DNA of 12,385 nt from Coriobacteriales bacterium. Lineage in GTDB: Bacteria; Actinomycetota; Coriobacteriia; Coriobacteriales; UBA8131. Numbering within the stretch: position 1 is the first letter of the stretch; every line of letters begins with the position of its first letter. The DNA lies in assembly GCA_031282085.1 (NCBI GenBank), contig JAITEK010000131.1:1-12385 (forward strand), in the 5' to 3' direction. The notes under the pieces are model-generated. The model was not told where the DNA came from. It did no database searches and worked only from the letters and a program-made list of their open reading frames with translations. Positions 6,027 to 12,385 of this stretch are shown in pieces. Position numbers and translations under genes: made by a program.

Positions 6027-7370
6027 ATGATCGAGCGTTATACGCGCAAGGAGATGGGCGGTATCTTCTCTTTGCACAATAAGTTCTCCCTTTGGATGGA
6101 AATCGAGATTCTCGCCTGCGAAGCACAGGCAGAGCTTGGTCTGAGCGGCATCACTGCCGAGGAGGCCGCCTGGATACGCGGCCACGCGGGCTTTGAGATT
6201 GAGCGCATAGATGAGATCGAGCGAGCGACCAACCACGACGTCATCGCCTTCCTTACGAACATGGCTGAACACATCGACGCCGACCTGCCCGCAGACGCGC
6301 CCAAACCCTCGCGTTGGGTGCACTACGGCATGACCTCCAGCGACCTGGGCGACACGGCGCTATGTTGCCAGATAACTCAGGCACTTGACCTCATCATACA
6401 GGGCGTGCGCACGCTCGGCGCCACCGTCAAGCGGCGTGCCCTTGAGCAGCGCGCTACGCTGTGCGTGGGGCGCACGCACGGCATCCACGCCGAGCCGATG
6501 ACCTTCGGCATGAAGTTCGCGAGCTGGGCCTGGGCGCTCAAACGCGCCGAGACGCGTCTGCTGGAGGCCCGCGCGACCATCGCGACAGGCGCTATCAGCG
6601 GTGCGGTCGGCAGTTACTCGAGCATCGACCCCGCCGTCGAGCGCTACGTCTGCGAGAAGCTCGGCCTTGTGCCGGACCCTCTCTCCACTCAGGTGGTCGC
6701 CCGCGACCGCCACGCGCAGGTCGCCGCCGCGCTTGCCGTATGTGCGGCAAGCCTCGAGCAGATGGCGACCGAGATACGCGCGCTTCAGAAAAGCGATACG
6801 CTTGAGGCCGAAGAACCGTTCTCAAAGAGCCAAAAGGGGTCCTCGGCCATGCCCCATAAGCGCAACCCCATCACCTGCGAGCGTGTCTGCGGGCTCGCGC
6901 GCACCATCAAGGCCAACGCGCAGGTCGCCTTTGACAACGTGGCGCTGTGGCATGAGCGTGACATCTCGCACAGCTCGGCCGAGCGCGTGACGCTCGTCGA
7001 CAGCTTTATCGCCACCGACTACATCCTGGCCAAGATGCAGGGCATCTGCGAGGGTCTGGTCATCTACCCCGAGAACTGCAAGGCAAACCTCGAGCGCACG
7101 CGCGGCCTCATCTACTCAAGCAAGGTGCTGCTCGCGCTCGTCGATACCGGCGTCACCCGCGAGGCCGCCTATGACATCGTTAAACGCAACGCGATGGCGG
7201 TCTGGGAGGACATACAGCAGGCGCGACCAGGCATGAGCTTTAAGGAGCGCATTGCCGCCGACGCCGAGGCGCCTCTTGCCGACGCCGAACTTGAGCGTCT
7301 GTTCGACCCGTGGCACTTCCTTGCCCGTGCAGACCTGTTGTTCGAGCGGCTTGAGACGCTGGAGTTCTAG
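6027..7370 (+). CDS. purB: Adenylosuccinate lyase
   Basis: A 447-residue member of the fumarase/aspartase superfamily. It catalyses two cytoplasmic steps of purine synthesis: SAICAR to AICAR plus fumarate, and adenylosuccinate to AMP plus fumarate. Visible motifs are TSSDLGDTA (about 103-111), GRTHGIHAEPMTFG with the His151 acid candidate, and the superfamily signature GSSAMPHKRNP (about 271-281) with the catalytic Ser in the mobile loop. The motif sets it apart from argininosuccinate lyase and fumarase. The length is normal. The ATG at 6027 has AAGGA at 6016-6020. The gene follows the folate enzyme fusion by 142 bases, and folate one-carbon units feed purine synthesis, so the neighbourhood makes metabolic sense. 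A glycosyltransferase gene begins one base after the stop. Confidence 0.97.
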   Translation: MIERYTRKEMGGIFSLHNKFSLWMEIEILACEAQAELGLSGITAEEAAWIRGHAGFEIERIDEIERATNHDVIAFLTNMAEHIDADLPADAPKPSRWVHYGMTSSDLGDTALCCQITQALDLIIQGVRTLGATVKRRALEQRATLCVGRTHGIHAEPMTFGMKFASWAWALKRAETRLLEARATIATGAISGAVGSYSSIDPAVERYVCEKLGLVPDPLSTQVVARDRHAQVAAALAVCAASLEQMATEIRALQKSDTLEAEEPFSKSQKGSSAMPHKRNPITCERVCGLARTIKANAQVAFDNVALWHERDISHSSAERVTLVDSFIATDYILAKMQGICEGLVIYPENCKANLERTRGLIYSSKVLLALVDTGVTREAAYDIVKRNAMAVWEDIQQARPGMSFKERIAADAEAPLADAELERLFDPWHFLARADLLFERLETLEF

Positions 7371-7371
7371 C

Positions 7372-8769
7372 GTGAACCCGGCCATCATCATCCCCACCTA
7401 TGTGGGCACCAAACGCAAGATGCCGAGCTATAACGTCGTCGCGACCTACGACCACGTCACGCCGCTGACGCATCAAGGTGAGTTGCCCCGCTGTCTCGCC
7501 TCGTTGCGGGACAACGACGTGGATATCCCCATCCTGCTGCTCGTCGTCTCGGAGAGCGGAGTCGAGCGCGAGGCGTCCCTCAAGATACGCGAGATCGCCT
7601 CGGCCTATCTCGAGACTCTCGATTTGCGCGTGTTCGACGCAGGCATACTGGCGCAGTTCCACACGCGGGCCGACCAACTAGGCCTGGCGGCCATCAAGGA
7701 GGGGATTTCACTGACCGGCTACGGGGCGGTCCGTAACTTCGGGCTCGTCGTTGCCGCCACGCTGGGATTCACCGAGGCCATCTTCATCGACGACGACGAG
7801 GTGGTGGGGTCCCCCGACTTCCTCAAGCAATCCCTGTACGGCCTGGGCCGACTCTCCAAGAAGGGAATACCGGTGCTCGTGAAGTCGGGCTTTTACACCG
7901 ATCGCAAAGGCAAGTGGAAGTCCCGCGCCTCGCGCGCCTGGTACAACCGCTACTGGGAGCAGGGTGAGCTGTTCAACCGCTGGATAACCAAGGCGATGCA
8001 AGCCCCGCGGCTCTCGCGCTCCAATGTCTTGTACGGTGGTCTGATGGCCATACATCGCGAGGCGTACCGGCGCGTGTCCTTCGATCCGTGGATTCCGCGC
8101 GGCGAGGACCTCGACTATCTGCTCAACGTCCGTATGTACGGCGGCGGGGTGTGGTTCGACAACAAATGGCAGATACAGCATCTGCCGCCAACCGAGCGTA
8201 ACGAGGCCCAACGCTTCAAGCAGGACATCTACCGCTGGATATACGAGCACCGCAAGCTGGAGTTCTCCAAGACCCAGATCGACCTGCTCCAGATACAGCC
8301 GCACTCGCTCGACCCTTATCCCGGGCCGTTTTTGGAGAATTCGATAACGACCCGCGTCTTTTTGACGGCACTTCTGCGCACCATCGGCCGTGCGCAAGAC
8401 CGCCAGGGCTACCTCAAGGCGGCGCAGGTGGCGCGGCGCGAAGCAAAAGCCTACGCCGAGATGTTCTGCTCCAAGTATTTTGAGTTCCAGCTGGGCTGGG
8501 CGCAGACTCTGGCAACTTTTGAGGTAGACCCGCAGCTCAAGGCCCTGTTCAGTGAGGGAACGCGGGTGGCCCCCCAACTGGCGGCAAGCGATGTTGAGGC
8601 CTCCGCGCCCGCCGTTGGCGCCCCAGCCACCGCTTCGGCCCCAGCCGCCGTCTCTCCCGTGCAAGAGATCGCCTTAAATGACTCGTTGGCGCACCGGGGT
8701 ATCAAACCCGAGCTTCTCGATTTCGAGCTGGACCTTGAGGCCCTCGGTATCGACATCGGCGAAGACTGA
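7372..8769 (+). CDS. GT-A fold (family 2-like) glycosyltransferase with acidic C-terminal tail
   Basis: A 465-residue cytoplasmic protein opening with MNPAIIIPTYVG, the nucleotide-sugar binding strand of GT2 enzymes. Further motifs are GAVRNFGLVVAATLGF (about 118-133), the metal-binding FIDDDE (138-143) and RGEDLDYLLNVR (243-254), where the ED pair is the usual catalytic base position. HLPP and WIYEHRKLEF follow. Residues 406-431 form an Ala/Pro/Ser linker, and the last 30 residues are acidic (LDFELDLEALGIDIGED). The donor and acceptor cannot be predicted. I chose GTG at 7372 because GGAG lies 7 bases upstream and the fold starts at once; the frame is open further upstream inside purB. The one-base gap to purB argues for co-transcription and translational coupling. 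No transmembrane segment or signal peptide is visible. Confidence 0.82.
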   Translation: MNPAIIIPTYVGTKRKMPSYNVVATYDHVTPLTHQGELPRCLASLRDNDVDIPILLLVVSESGVEREASLKIREIASAYLETLDLRVFDAGILAQFHTRADQLGLAAIKEGISLTGYGAVRNFGLVVAATLGFTEAIFIDDDEVVGSPDFLKQSLYGLGRLSKKGIPVLVKSGFYTDRKGKWKSRASRAWYNRYWEQGELFNRWITKAMQAPRLSRSNVLYGGLMAIHREAYRRVSFDPWIPRGEDLDYLLNVRMYGGGVWFDNKWQIQHLPPTERNEAQRFKQDIYRWIYEHRKLEFSKTQIDLLQIQPHSLDPYPGPFLENSITTRVFLTALLRTIGRAQDRQGYLKAAQVARREAKAYAEMFCSKYFEFQLGWAQTLATFEVDPQLKALFSEGTRVAPQLAASDVEASAPAVGAPATASAPAAVSPVQEIALNDSLAHRGIKPELLDFELDLEALGIDIGED

Positions 8770-8796
8770 TTCATTTTACGAGGCGCGTATTCTCCC

Positions 8797-9585
8797 ATGA
8801 CCATCGGCCTGTTCATCCTCATAACCCTGTTCGGCATTCTTGTCGGCGTCCTTTCGGGCATGTTCGGTATCGGCGGCGGCACCCTCATGATCCCGCTGCT
8901 CAACCTCGTCTTCCGCCTGCCCATCCTCACGGCTACGGCAACGTCGCTGCTCGTCATCGCGCCGACCTCGCTATCGGGGGCCTGGCGCCATGTCCGCCAG
9001 GGCAGCGTCGACGTGCGGGCCGCTGTGCTCATCGGGCTTTCGGGGGCTGTCGCTTCAGTGTTCAGCTCTTTTTCGGCAGACCGTTTGCCCAGCATCGTCA
9101 TCCTCGCGGTCGTCGTCATCGTGATCCTCTACAGTGCGGTCTCGGTCATCAAGGGAGCGCTGGGAGCTGTTCTGGTTGAGGAAGGCGACGCGCCTGCCCG
9201 CTTCACCACTCGCCAAAGCCGCGCCATCGCTTGCGTCTGCCTGGGGCTGTTCGCCGGGGCGGTCTCGGGCATAGCGGGTGTGGGCGGCGGCTTCATCATC
9301 GTCCCCATCGGTATTGCGTACTTCGGCTACGCTTTCAAAAAGGCCAGCGGCACCTCGCTTCTGGCCATCGCCTTCATAGCGGTACCCGGCATCATTACCC
9401 ATGCCCTGTTGGGGCATATCTGGTATCTTGGTGGTGTCGCGCTTATACTCGGCACGATGCCTGGCGCCTACCTCGGCGCCCACCTCATCACCAAGGTGCC
9501 CGAGCGCGCGGCGCGCCTTGCGTTCGGCGTTCTGTTGGTAATGTCCGGCGCGCTGCTCATCGCAAACCGCGTCCTCACAGGATAG
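8797..9585 (+). CDS. TSUP/TauE-SafE family permease
   Basis: A 262-residue membrane protein with about eight hydrophobic segments in two homologous halves. Each half carries the family glycine motif: SGMFGIGGGTLMIPLL near residues 19-34 and SGIAGVGGGFIIVPIG in the second half. Family members move sulfite, sulfoacetate, taurine-related anions or other organosulfur compounds, but the substrate cannot be told from sequence. The ATG at 8797 is preceded by a weak GAGG. It lies 27 bases after the glycosyltransferase and 18 bases before the sensor kinase gene. In other bacteria LytS-type sensors often control a nearby transporter, so this permease is the natural candidate target or partner of the two-component pair. 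Confidence 0.9.
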   Translation: MTIGLFILITLFGILVGVLSGMFGIGGGTLMIPLLNLVFRLPILTATATSLLVIAPTSLSGAWRHVRQGSVDVRAAVLIGLSGAVASVFSSFSADRLPSIVILAVVVIVILYSAVSVIKGALGAVLVEEGDAPARFTTRQSRAIACVCLGLFAGAVSGIAGVGGGFIIVPIGIAYFGYAFKKASGTSLLAIAFIAVPGIITHALLGHIWYLGGVALILGTMPGAYLGAHLITKVPERAARLAFGVLLVMSGALLIANRVLTG

Positions 9586-9603
9586 GAAACAGGGGATACT
9601 GAG

Positions 9604-10893
9604 ATGGTCAAACAGCTTACCCTCATAGAAGTGATACTGACGGGCGCTATCGTCGTGCTGGCCTTTATCGCCATCATCTCGATGCTGATAGGCGGGCATT
9701 GGGTCATATCCTCCCTCTGCGTGCTGGGAATCGGCGCGATGGTCTTCATCATGGTGCGTTCGTCCATAGACCCCGACCGTCTGCGCGCGCGACAATCCGA
9801 GCGTATGCTCAAGATAGCGGCGAGCACGCTGACCCACATGAGCACCGGCCTTACCATCGAGTCGGCCGAGGCGGTCTGCAAGCTGCTGTTGCCAACGACC
9901 TCCGCCAATGCCGTTGCCATCACCGACCAGGTCAACATCCTCGGGTTCGCTGGCGCGGAGAAGGACGCGTACCCGGTTGGCTCGCCCATCCGGACCGAGT
10001 CGACAAAGACCTCGCTACGCAGCGCCGAGACGCAGGTGATAACCTCGCGCAAAAGCATAGGCTTCCCCGACGAGGACACCGTGTTCAAGGCCGCCATTGT
10101 CGTGCCTATCATCCAACACGACGAGGTAGTTGGAACGCTGAAGTTCTACTATCGCAGCGCCCGCAAGATAGACGAGACCGAGCAGGCTGTCGCCCAGGGC
10201 CTGGCCGCGTTGCTCGCCATGCAGTTGAGTATCTCGGAGCTTGAGTATCAGCGCGAGCTGGCGGCCAAGATGGAACTCAAGGCCCTCCAGGCGCAGATAA
10301 AGCCGCATTTCCTGTTCAACACGATCAACACCATAGCCGCCCTCATCCGTACCGACCCCCAGCAGGCGCGCATCCTTCTGAGGGAGTTCGCGACCTTCTA
10401 TCGGCGCACGCTCGAGGGCTCGCTCGACAGCATCACGCTTGAGCAGGAGTACCTTCAGACCCTGCGCTACCTGGGCTTTGAGATCGCGCGTTTCGGCGCG
10501 GACCGCATATCGCTCACCAGCAACATAGAGCAGGGGCTCGAGATGATCCAGGTGCCGGCCTTCATCATCCAGCCGCTTGTGGAGAACGCGGTGGGACACG
10601 GGATGCGCGAGGACGCTCCGCTGCACATCGAGCTTATCGCGCGCACGGTCGAGGGCAACGTGCTCATCGACATCCGCGATGACGGGCGCGGTATGCCCAA
10701 GGACACGCTTGCCCGTATGTTCGACCCCACATCACAACACGCTGGCGTTGCTTTGCGTAACGTTGATGACAGACTGAAGGGCTTTTTTGGCAGACAGGCG
10801 CACTTAGAGGTACAATCAGAAGTAGACGCCGGAACAACGGTTTCGATGAATCTTGGCCCGATAATGGATTTGAAAGTAGAGGCACATGATTAA
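9604..10893 (+). CDS. LytS-like sensor histidine kinase
   Basis: A 429-residue protein. Two N-terminal transmembrane segments (about 7-28 and 32-52) with a very short loop anchor it in the membrane. A GAF-like region follows (about 70-205), with TTSANAVAITDQ and VVPIIQHDEVVGTLKFYY. The His_kinase domain has LQAQIKPHFLFNTINTIAAL with phospho-acceptor His235. The ATPase domain has the N box QPLVENAVGHG (323-333) and DDGRGMP (359-365), then GVALRNVDDRLKGFFG. These are hallmarks of the LytS/YpdA class, which pairs with LytTR regulators. The signal is unknown; with almost no extracellular domain it probably senses in the membrane or cytoplasm. AGGGGA precedes the ATG by 7 bases. It overlaps the regulator by 8 bases. 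The last 160 bases are lower in GC than the rest. Confidence 0.93.
   Translation: MVKQLTLIEVILTGAIVVLAFIAIISMLIGGHWVISSLCVLGIGAMVFIMVRSSIDPDRLRARQSERMLKIAASTLTHMSTGLTIESAEAVCKLLLPTTSANAVAITDQVNILGFAGAEKDAYPVGSPIRTESTKTSLRSAETQVITSRKSIGFPDEDTVFKAAIVVPIIQHDEVVGTLKFYYRSARKIDETEQAVAQGLAALLAMQLSISELEYQRELAAKMELKALQAQIKPHFLFNTINTIAALIRTDPQQARILLREFATFYRRTLEGSLDSITLEQEYLQTLRYLGFEIARFGADRISLTSNIEQGLEMIQVPAFIIQPLVENAVGHGMREDAPLHIELIARTVEGNVLIDIRDDGRGMPKDTLARMFDPTSQHAGVALRNVDDRLKGFFGRQAHLEVQSEVDAGTTVSMNLGPIMDLKVEAHD
10787..10816 (+). promoter_or_regulatory. Candidate internal promoter for the LytTR regulator
   Basis: TTGGCA (10787-10792) and TACAAT (10811-10816) lie 18 bases apart, each one base off consensus, inside the 3' end of the kinase gene. 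The predicted start near 10823 gives a 63-base leader to the regulator ATG at 10886. It falls in a patch with less GC than its surroundings. Confidence 0.4.
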
Positions 10894-11599
10894 GGCGATT
10901 ATTGTTGACGACGAGTCACCCGCTCGTTCCGAATTACGGTTCCTGCTGGATGAGACCCGGCAGGTGCAGATCGTGGCTGAGGCTGCGAATGTGCGCGAGG
11001 CCATCGAACAGCTCAAGGAAAAAGGCGCCGATGTCATGTTCCTCGACATCAACATGCCGGGCGCAAACGGCCTGCAACTGGCGGAGGCTCTCACGCGTCT
11101 CAAGTACCCGCCCGCCATCGTCTTCGTGACCGCGTACAGCGAGCACGCCGCCAAGGCATTTGACGTTAACGCCGTGGACTACCTCGTCAAACCCGTTGAG
11201 ACCGACCGCCTTCAGCAGGCGCTGACCAAGGTCCGGCACCACGTGTCCCTGTTCTCCAAAGACCAGCAGGTGGAGCGCATCCCCGTTGAGAAAAGCGGCA
11301 AGAAGCTGCTCGTACCGACCGACAAGATACACTACATCATGGCAAAGGACGATTACTCCTACCTGCACACAGAGACCGACCGCTACCTCTCCACCGTCAG
11401 CCTTGCGCAACTTGAGGCCCGCCTTGAGCCGTACGGCTTCTTCCGCGTGCACCGGCGCTACCTGGTCAACCTGGCCTGTGTTGAGGAAGTAGCCTCCGTC
11501 AGCGGCGGCACACTGCTGCTGAACCTCGTCGGCGAGGACGAGGGCATCCCCGTCTCCCGTCGCCGCGTAGCCGCCCTAAAAAAAGCCCTGGGCCTATAA
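10886..11599 (+). CDS. LytTR-family response regulator
   Basis: A 237-residue cytoplasmic DNA-binding protein. The receiver domain (1-118) is canonical: Asp8/Asp9 (IIVDDE), phospho-acceptor Asp54 (MFLDINMPG), Thr82 (FVTAYSEHA) and Lys102 (VDYLVKPV). The LytTR domain (about 132-236) shows RIPVEKSGKKLLVP, DKIHYIMAKDDYSYLHT, FFRVHRRYLVN and IPVSRRRVAALKKAL. LytTR proteins bind direct repeats upstream of target genes, often transporters or exported products. The ATG overlaps the kinase stop by 8 bases, so the pair is translationally coupled; AGAGG lies 7-8 bases upstream. Phosphorylation by the preceding LytS-like kinase is the natural reading. The closest plausible target is the TSUP permease, but I found no clear LytTR repeat before it. 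Confidence 0.95.
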   Translation: MIKAIIVDDESPARSELRFLLDETRQVQIVAEAANVREAIEQLKEKGADVMFLDINMPGANGLQLAEALTRLKYPPAIVFVTAYSEHAAKAFDVNAVDYLVKPVETDRLQQALTKVRHHVSLFSKDQQVERIPVEKSGKKLLVPTDKIHYIMAKDDYSYLHTETDRYLSTVSLAQLEARLEPYGFFRVHRRYLVNLACVEEVASVSGGTLLLNLVGEDEGIPVSRRRVAALKKALGL

Positions 11600-11616
11600 A
11601 CCTCGCCGTCCCACGA

Positions 11617-11697
11617 GGACGCTTCGCGTCCCGCGATGTATAGTAACCCCGGTCGCTATCGCGCCCGGTTGGATGCTGGCATAAAGCCAGCATGACG
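11617..11697 (+). repeat. Dispersed hairpin repeat, copy B
   Basis: The core stem is ATGCTGGC (11673-11680), loop ATAAA, GCCAGCAT (11686-11693), then GACG. Compared with copies A and C, two base pairs of the stem differ and both are changed on the two sides, so the stem is kept. The upstream part (CGCTATCG...CGGTTGGAT) also resembles copy A. A second hairpin, GGACGC-TTC-GCGTCC (11617-11631), marks its left end. The copy begins 17 bases after the LytTR stop and may act as a 3' end structure. Confidence 0.7.
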
Positions 11698-11733
11698 TGC
11701 GATTCCCCGCCTGCACCCTCGCCGTCCCCGTCT

Positions 11734-11812
11734 GTCATTCTGGGTTTATCCCAGAATCCAGTCGCACGCGACAGCGCGCGACGCATAAAGAGCGCGTAGC
11801 GCGACACACGAC
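11734..11812 (-). repeat. Dispersed hairpin repeat, copy C
   Basis: The core stem ATTCTGGG (11737-11744), loop TTTAT, CCCAGAAT (11750-11757) lies in the opposite orientation to copies A and B. Its 27-base core is identical to that of copy A, and similarity continues to CACACGAC at 11805-11812, directly next to the stop codon (11813-11815) of the ATPase gene. Read from the ATPase, the repeat comes immediately after the stop. Confidence 0.75.
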
Positions 11813-12385
11813 TCACCCCAGCAGATGCTTCAAAAAAAGCCCCTGATTCTCAAAGAAGTCCCTGGTCACCCGGTAGTGTTCGGTCTCCTCATAGTCTATC
11901 TCGGTCGGTCCGCCCTCATCAAACAACATAATCTCCGCGTCGGGCAGCGCGAGCAGGATGGGGGAGTGGGTCGCGATGATGAGCTGAGAGCCGCATTCCG
12001 CCAAATCGTGAAGCACCCGCAGCAAGGCTATCTGGTTCATGGGAGAAAGCGCGGCCTCAGGTTCATCGAGCAGATACAACCCTCTGGGCTTGAAGCGATT
12101 GCGGACCAACGCGAGAAATGCCTCGCCGTGGGACTGATGATGCAGCGAGACCCCGCCATAACCGCCAAGCAGGCCGCCCGAACCCCCATCCAACTCGTCT
12201 ATCTCCGTCGCGAGGTTGTAAAAACTCTCCGCCCGCAAAAAATACGAACCCTCAGGCCGGTAAGGCCCCTTGGTAATGATGATGTCCTCATGCAACTCGC
12301 TATGCGTCTTTGCGGTTGAGAACAGAAAGTTCTTCGAGCCGCCCTCCGCGTTGAAGCCATAGGCAACAGCAATCGCCTCCAGAAG
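11813..12385 (-). CDS. COG3910-like AAA/ABC-type ATPase, N-terminus beyond window
   Basis: The frame is open from the stop at 11813-11815 to the right edge, giving 190 residues that form the C-terminal part of a predicted ATPase. It has YGFNAEGGSKNFLFS near the cut edge, FLRAESFYNLATEIDEL, an ABC-like signature SHGEAFLALV, Walker B LYLLDEPEAALSP with the catalytic Glu, and the H-loop IIATHSPILLALP. It ends YEETEHYRVTRDFFENQG. This order fits the small, soluble COG3910 ATPases, which are usually about 230-270 residues. The Walker A motif must lie beyond base 12385. No partner nuclease gene is visible inside the window. Function is unknown; related OLD/RecF-like ATPases act in DNA repair or defence, but that cannot be assigned here. 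Confidence 0.85.
   Translation of the reverse strand, partial: LLEAIAVAYGFNAEGGSKNFLFSTAKTHSELHEDIIITKGPYRPEGSYFLRAESFYNLATEIDELDGGSGGLLGGYGGVSLHHQSHGEAFLALVRNRFKPRGLYLLDEPEAALSPMNQIALLRVLHDLAECGSQLIIATHSPILLALPDAEIMLFDEGGPTEIDYEETEHYRVTRDFFENQGLFLKHLLG

Larger units (their letters stand above)
11600..11812. terminator. Convergent intergenic region with opposed hairpins
   Basis: The 213 bases between the end of the LytTR gene and the end of the ATPase gene hold repeat copies B and C in opposite orientation, 36 bases apart. Neither stem has a proper U-tract, so classic intrinsic termination is uncertain. Each stem nonetheless lies in sense orientation after its own gene and could protect or end the message in both directions. 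No gene is seen here. Confidence 0.4.

Noticed and set aside
7708..8664. Minus-strand open frame of about 318 codons opposite the glycosyltransferase gene
   Set aside because: It mirrors a well-supported gene, has no family pattern, and such antisense frames are common at this GC content.
584..11812. CRISPR array or insertion sequence ends
   Set aside because: The three hairpin copies are far apart or inverted, with no regular spacers and no transposase gene between them.
11813..12385. Defence system at the right edge
   Set aside because: The ATPase fits the COG3910 type and no nuclease or other defence partner is visible; the N-terminus and upstream genes lie outside the window.

Overview
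The window is GC-rich and densely coded. It looks like a chromosomal stretch of an actinobacterium, most plausibly of the class Coriobacteriia. That assignment is an inference from codon use, the style of the PurB protein and the LytS/LytTR regulators; no marker gene is present to prove it. There are no rRNA or tRNA genes, no CRISPR array and no transposase. The two edge genes (PIN toxin and AAA ATPase) are cut by the window, both on the minus strand.

Left part (1-926): a minus-strand type II toxin-antitoxin pair, with a Phd/YefM-like antitoxin overlapping a PIN-domain toxin that runs off the left edge. It has a good promoter overlapped by a perfect 9-bp inverted repeat, which is a likely autoregulatory operator. 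Next to it lies a dispersed hairpin repeat, then a strong sigma70-type promoter bracketed by two TetR-type operators that drives a TetR-family regulator (927-1601).

Centre (1602-5884): a response-regulator-like HD-GYP protein (probable c-di-GMP phosphodiesterase) is followed by a long, possibly structured leader and a PiT-type phosphate permease. Seven bases after the permease comes an unusual gene: a roughly ten-helix membrane domain fused in frame to a complete 5-formyltetrahydrofolate cyclo-ligase domain. This is the most unusual protein in the window.

Right part (5885-11599): an extended -10 promoter starts a probable operon of purB (adenylosuccinate lyase), a GT-A/GT2-like glycosyltransferase, a TSUP/TauE-type permease, a LytS-like sensor kinase and a LytTR response regulator. 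Gaps are 1, 27 and 18 bases and the last pair overlaps by 8. A second candidate promoter lies inside the end of the kinase gene, in a patch poorer in GC. The permease next to the two-component pair suggests that one senses or controls the traffic of the other.

Right edge (11600-12385): two more copies of the dispersed hairpin repeat, in opposite orientations, fill the convergent intergenic region. They are followed by the C-terminal part of a COG3910-like AAA/ABC-type ATPase on the minus strand. The three repeat copies keep their stem by compensatory base changes.
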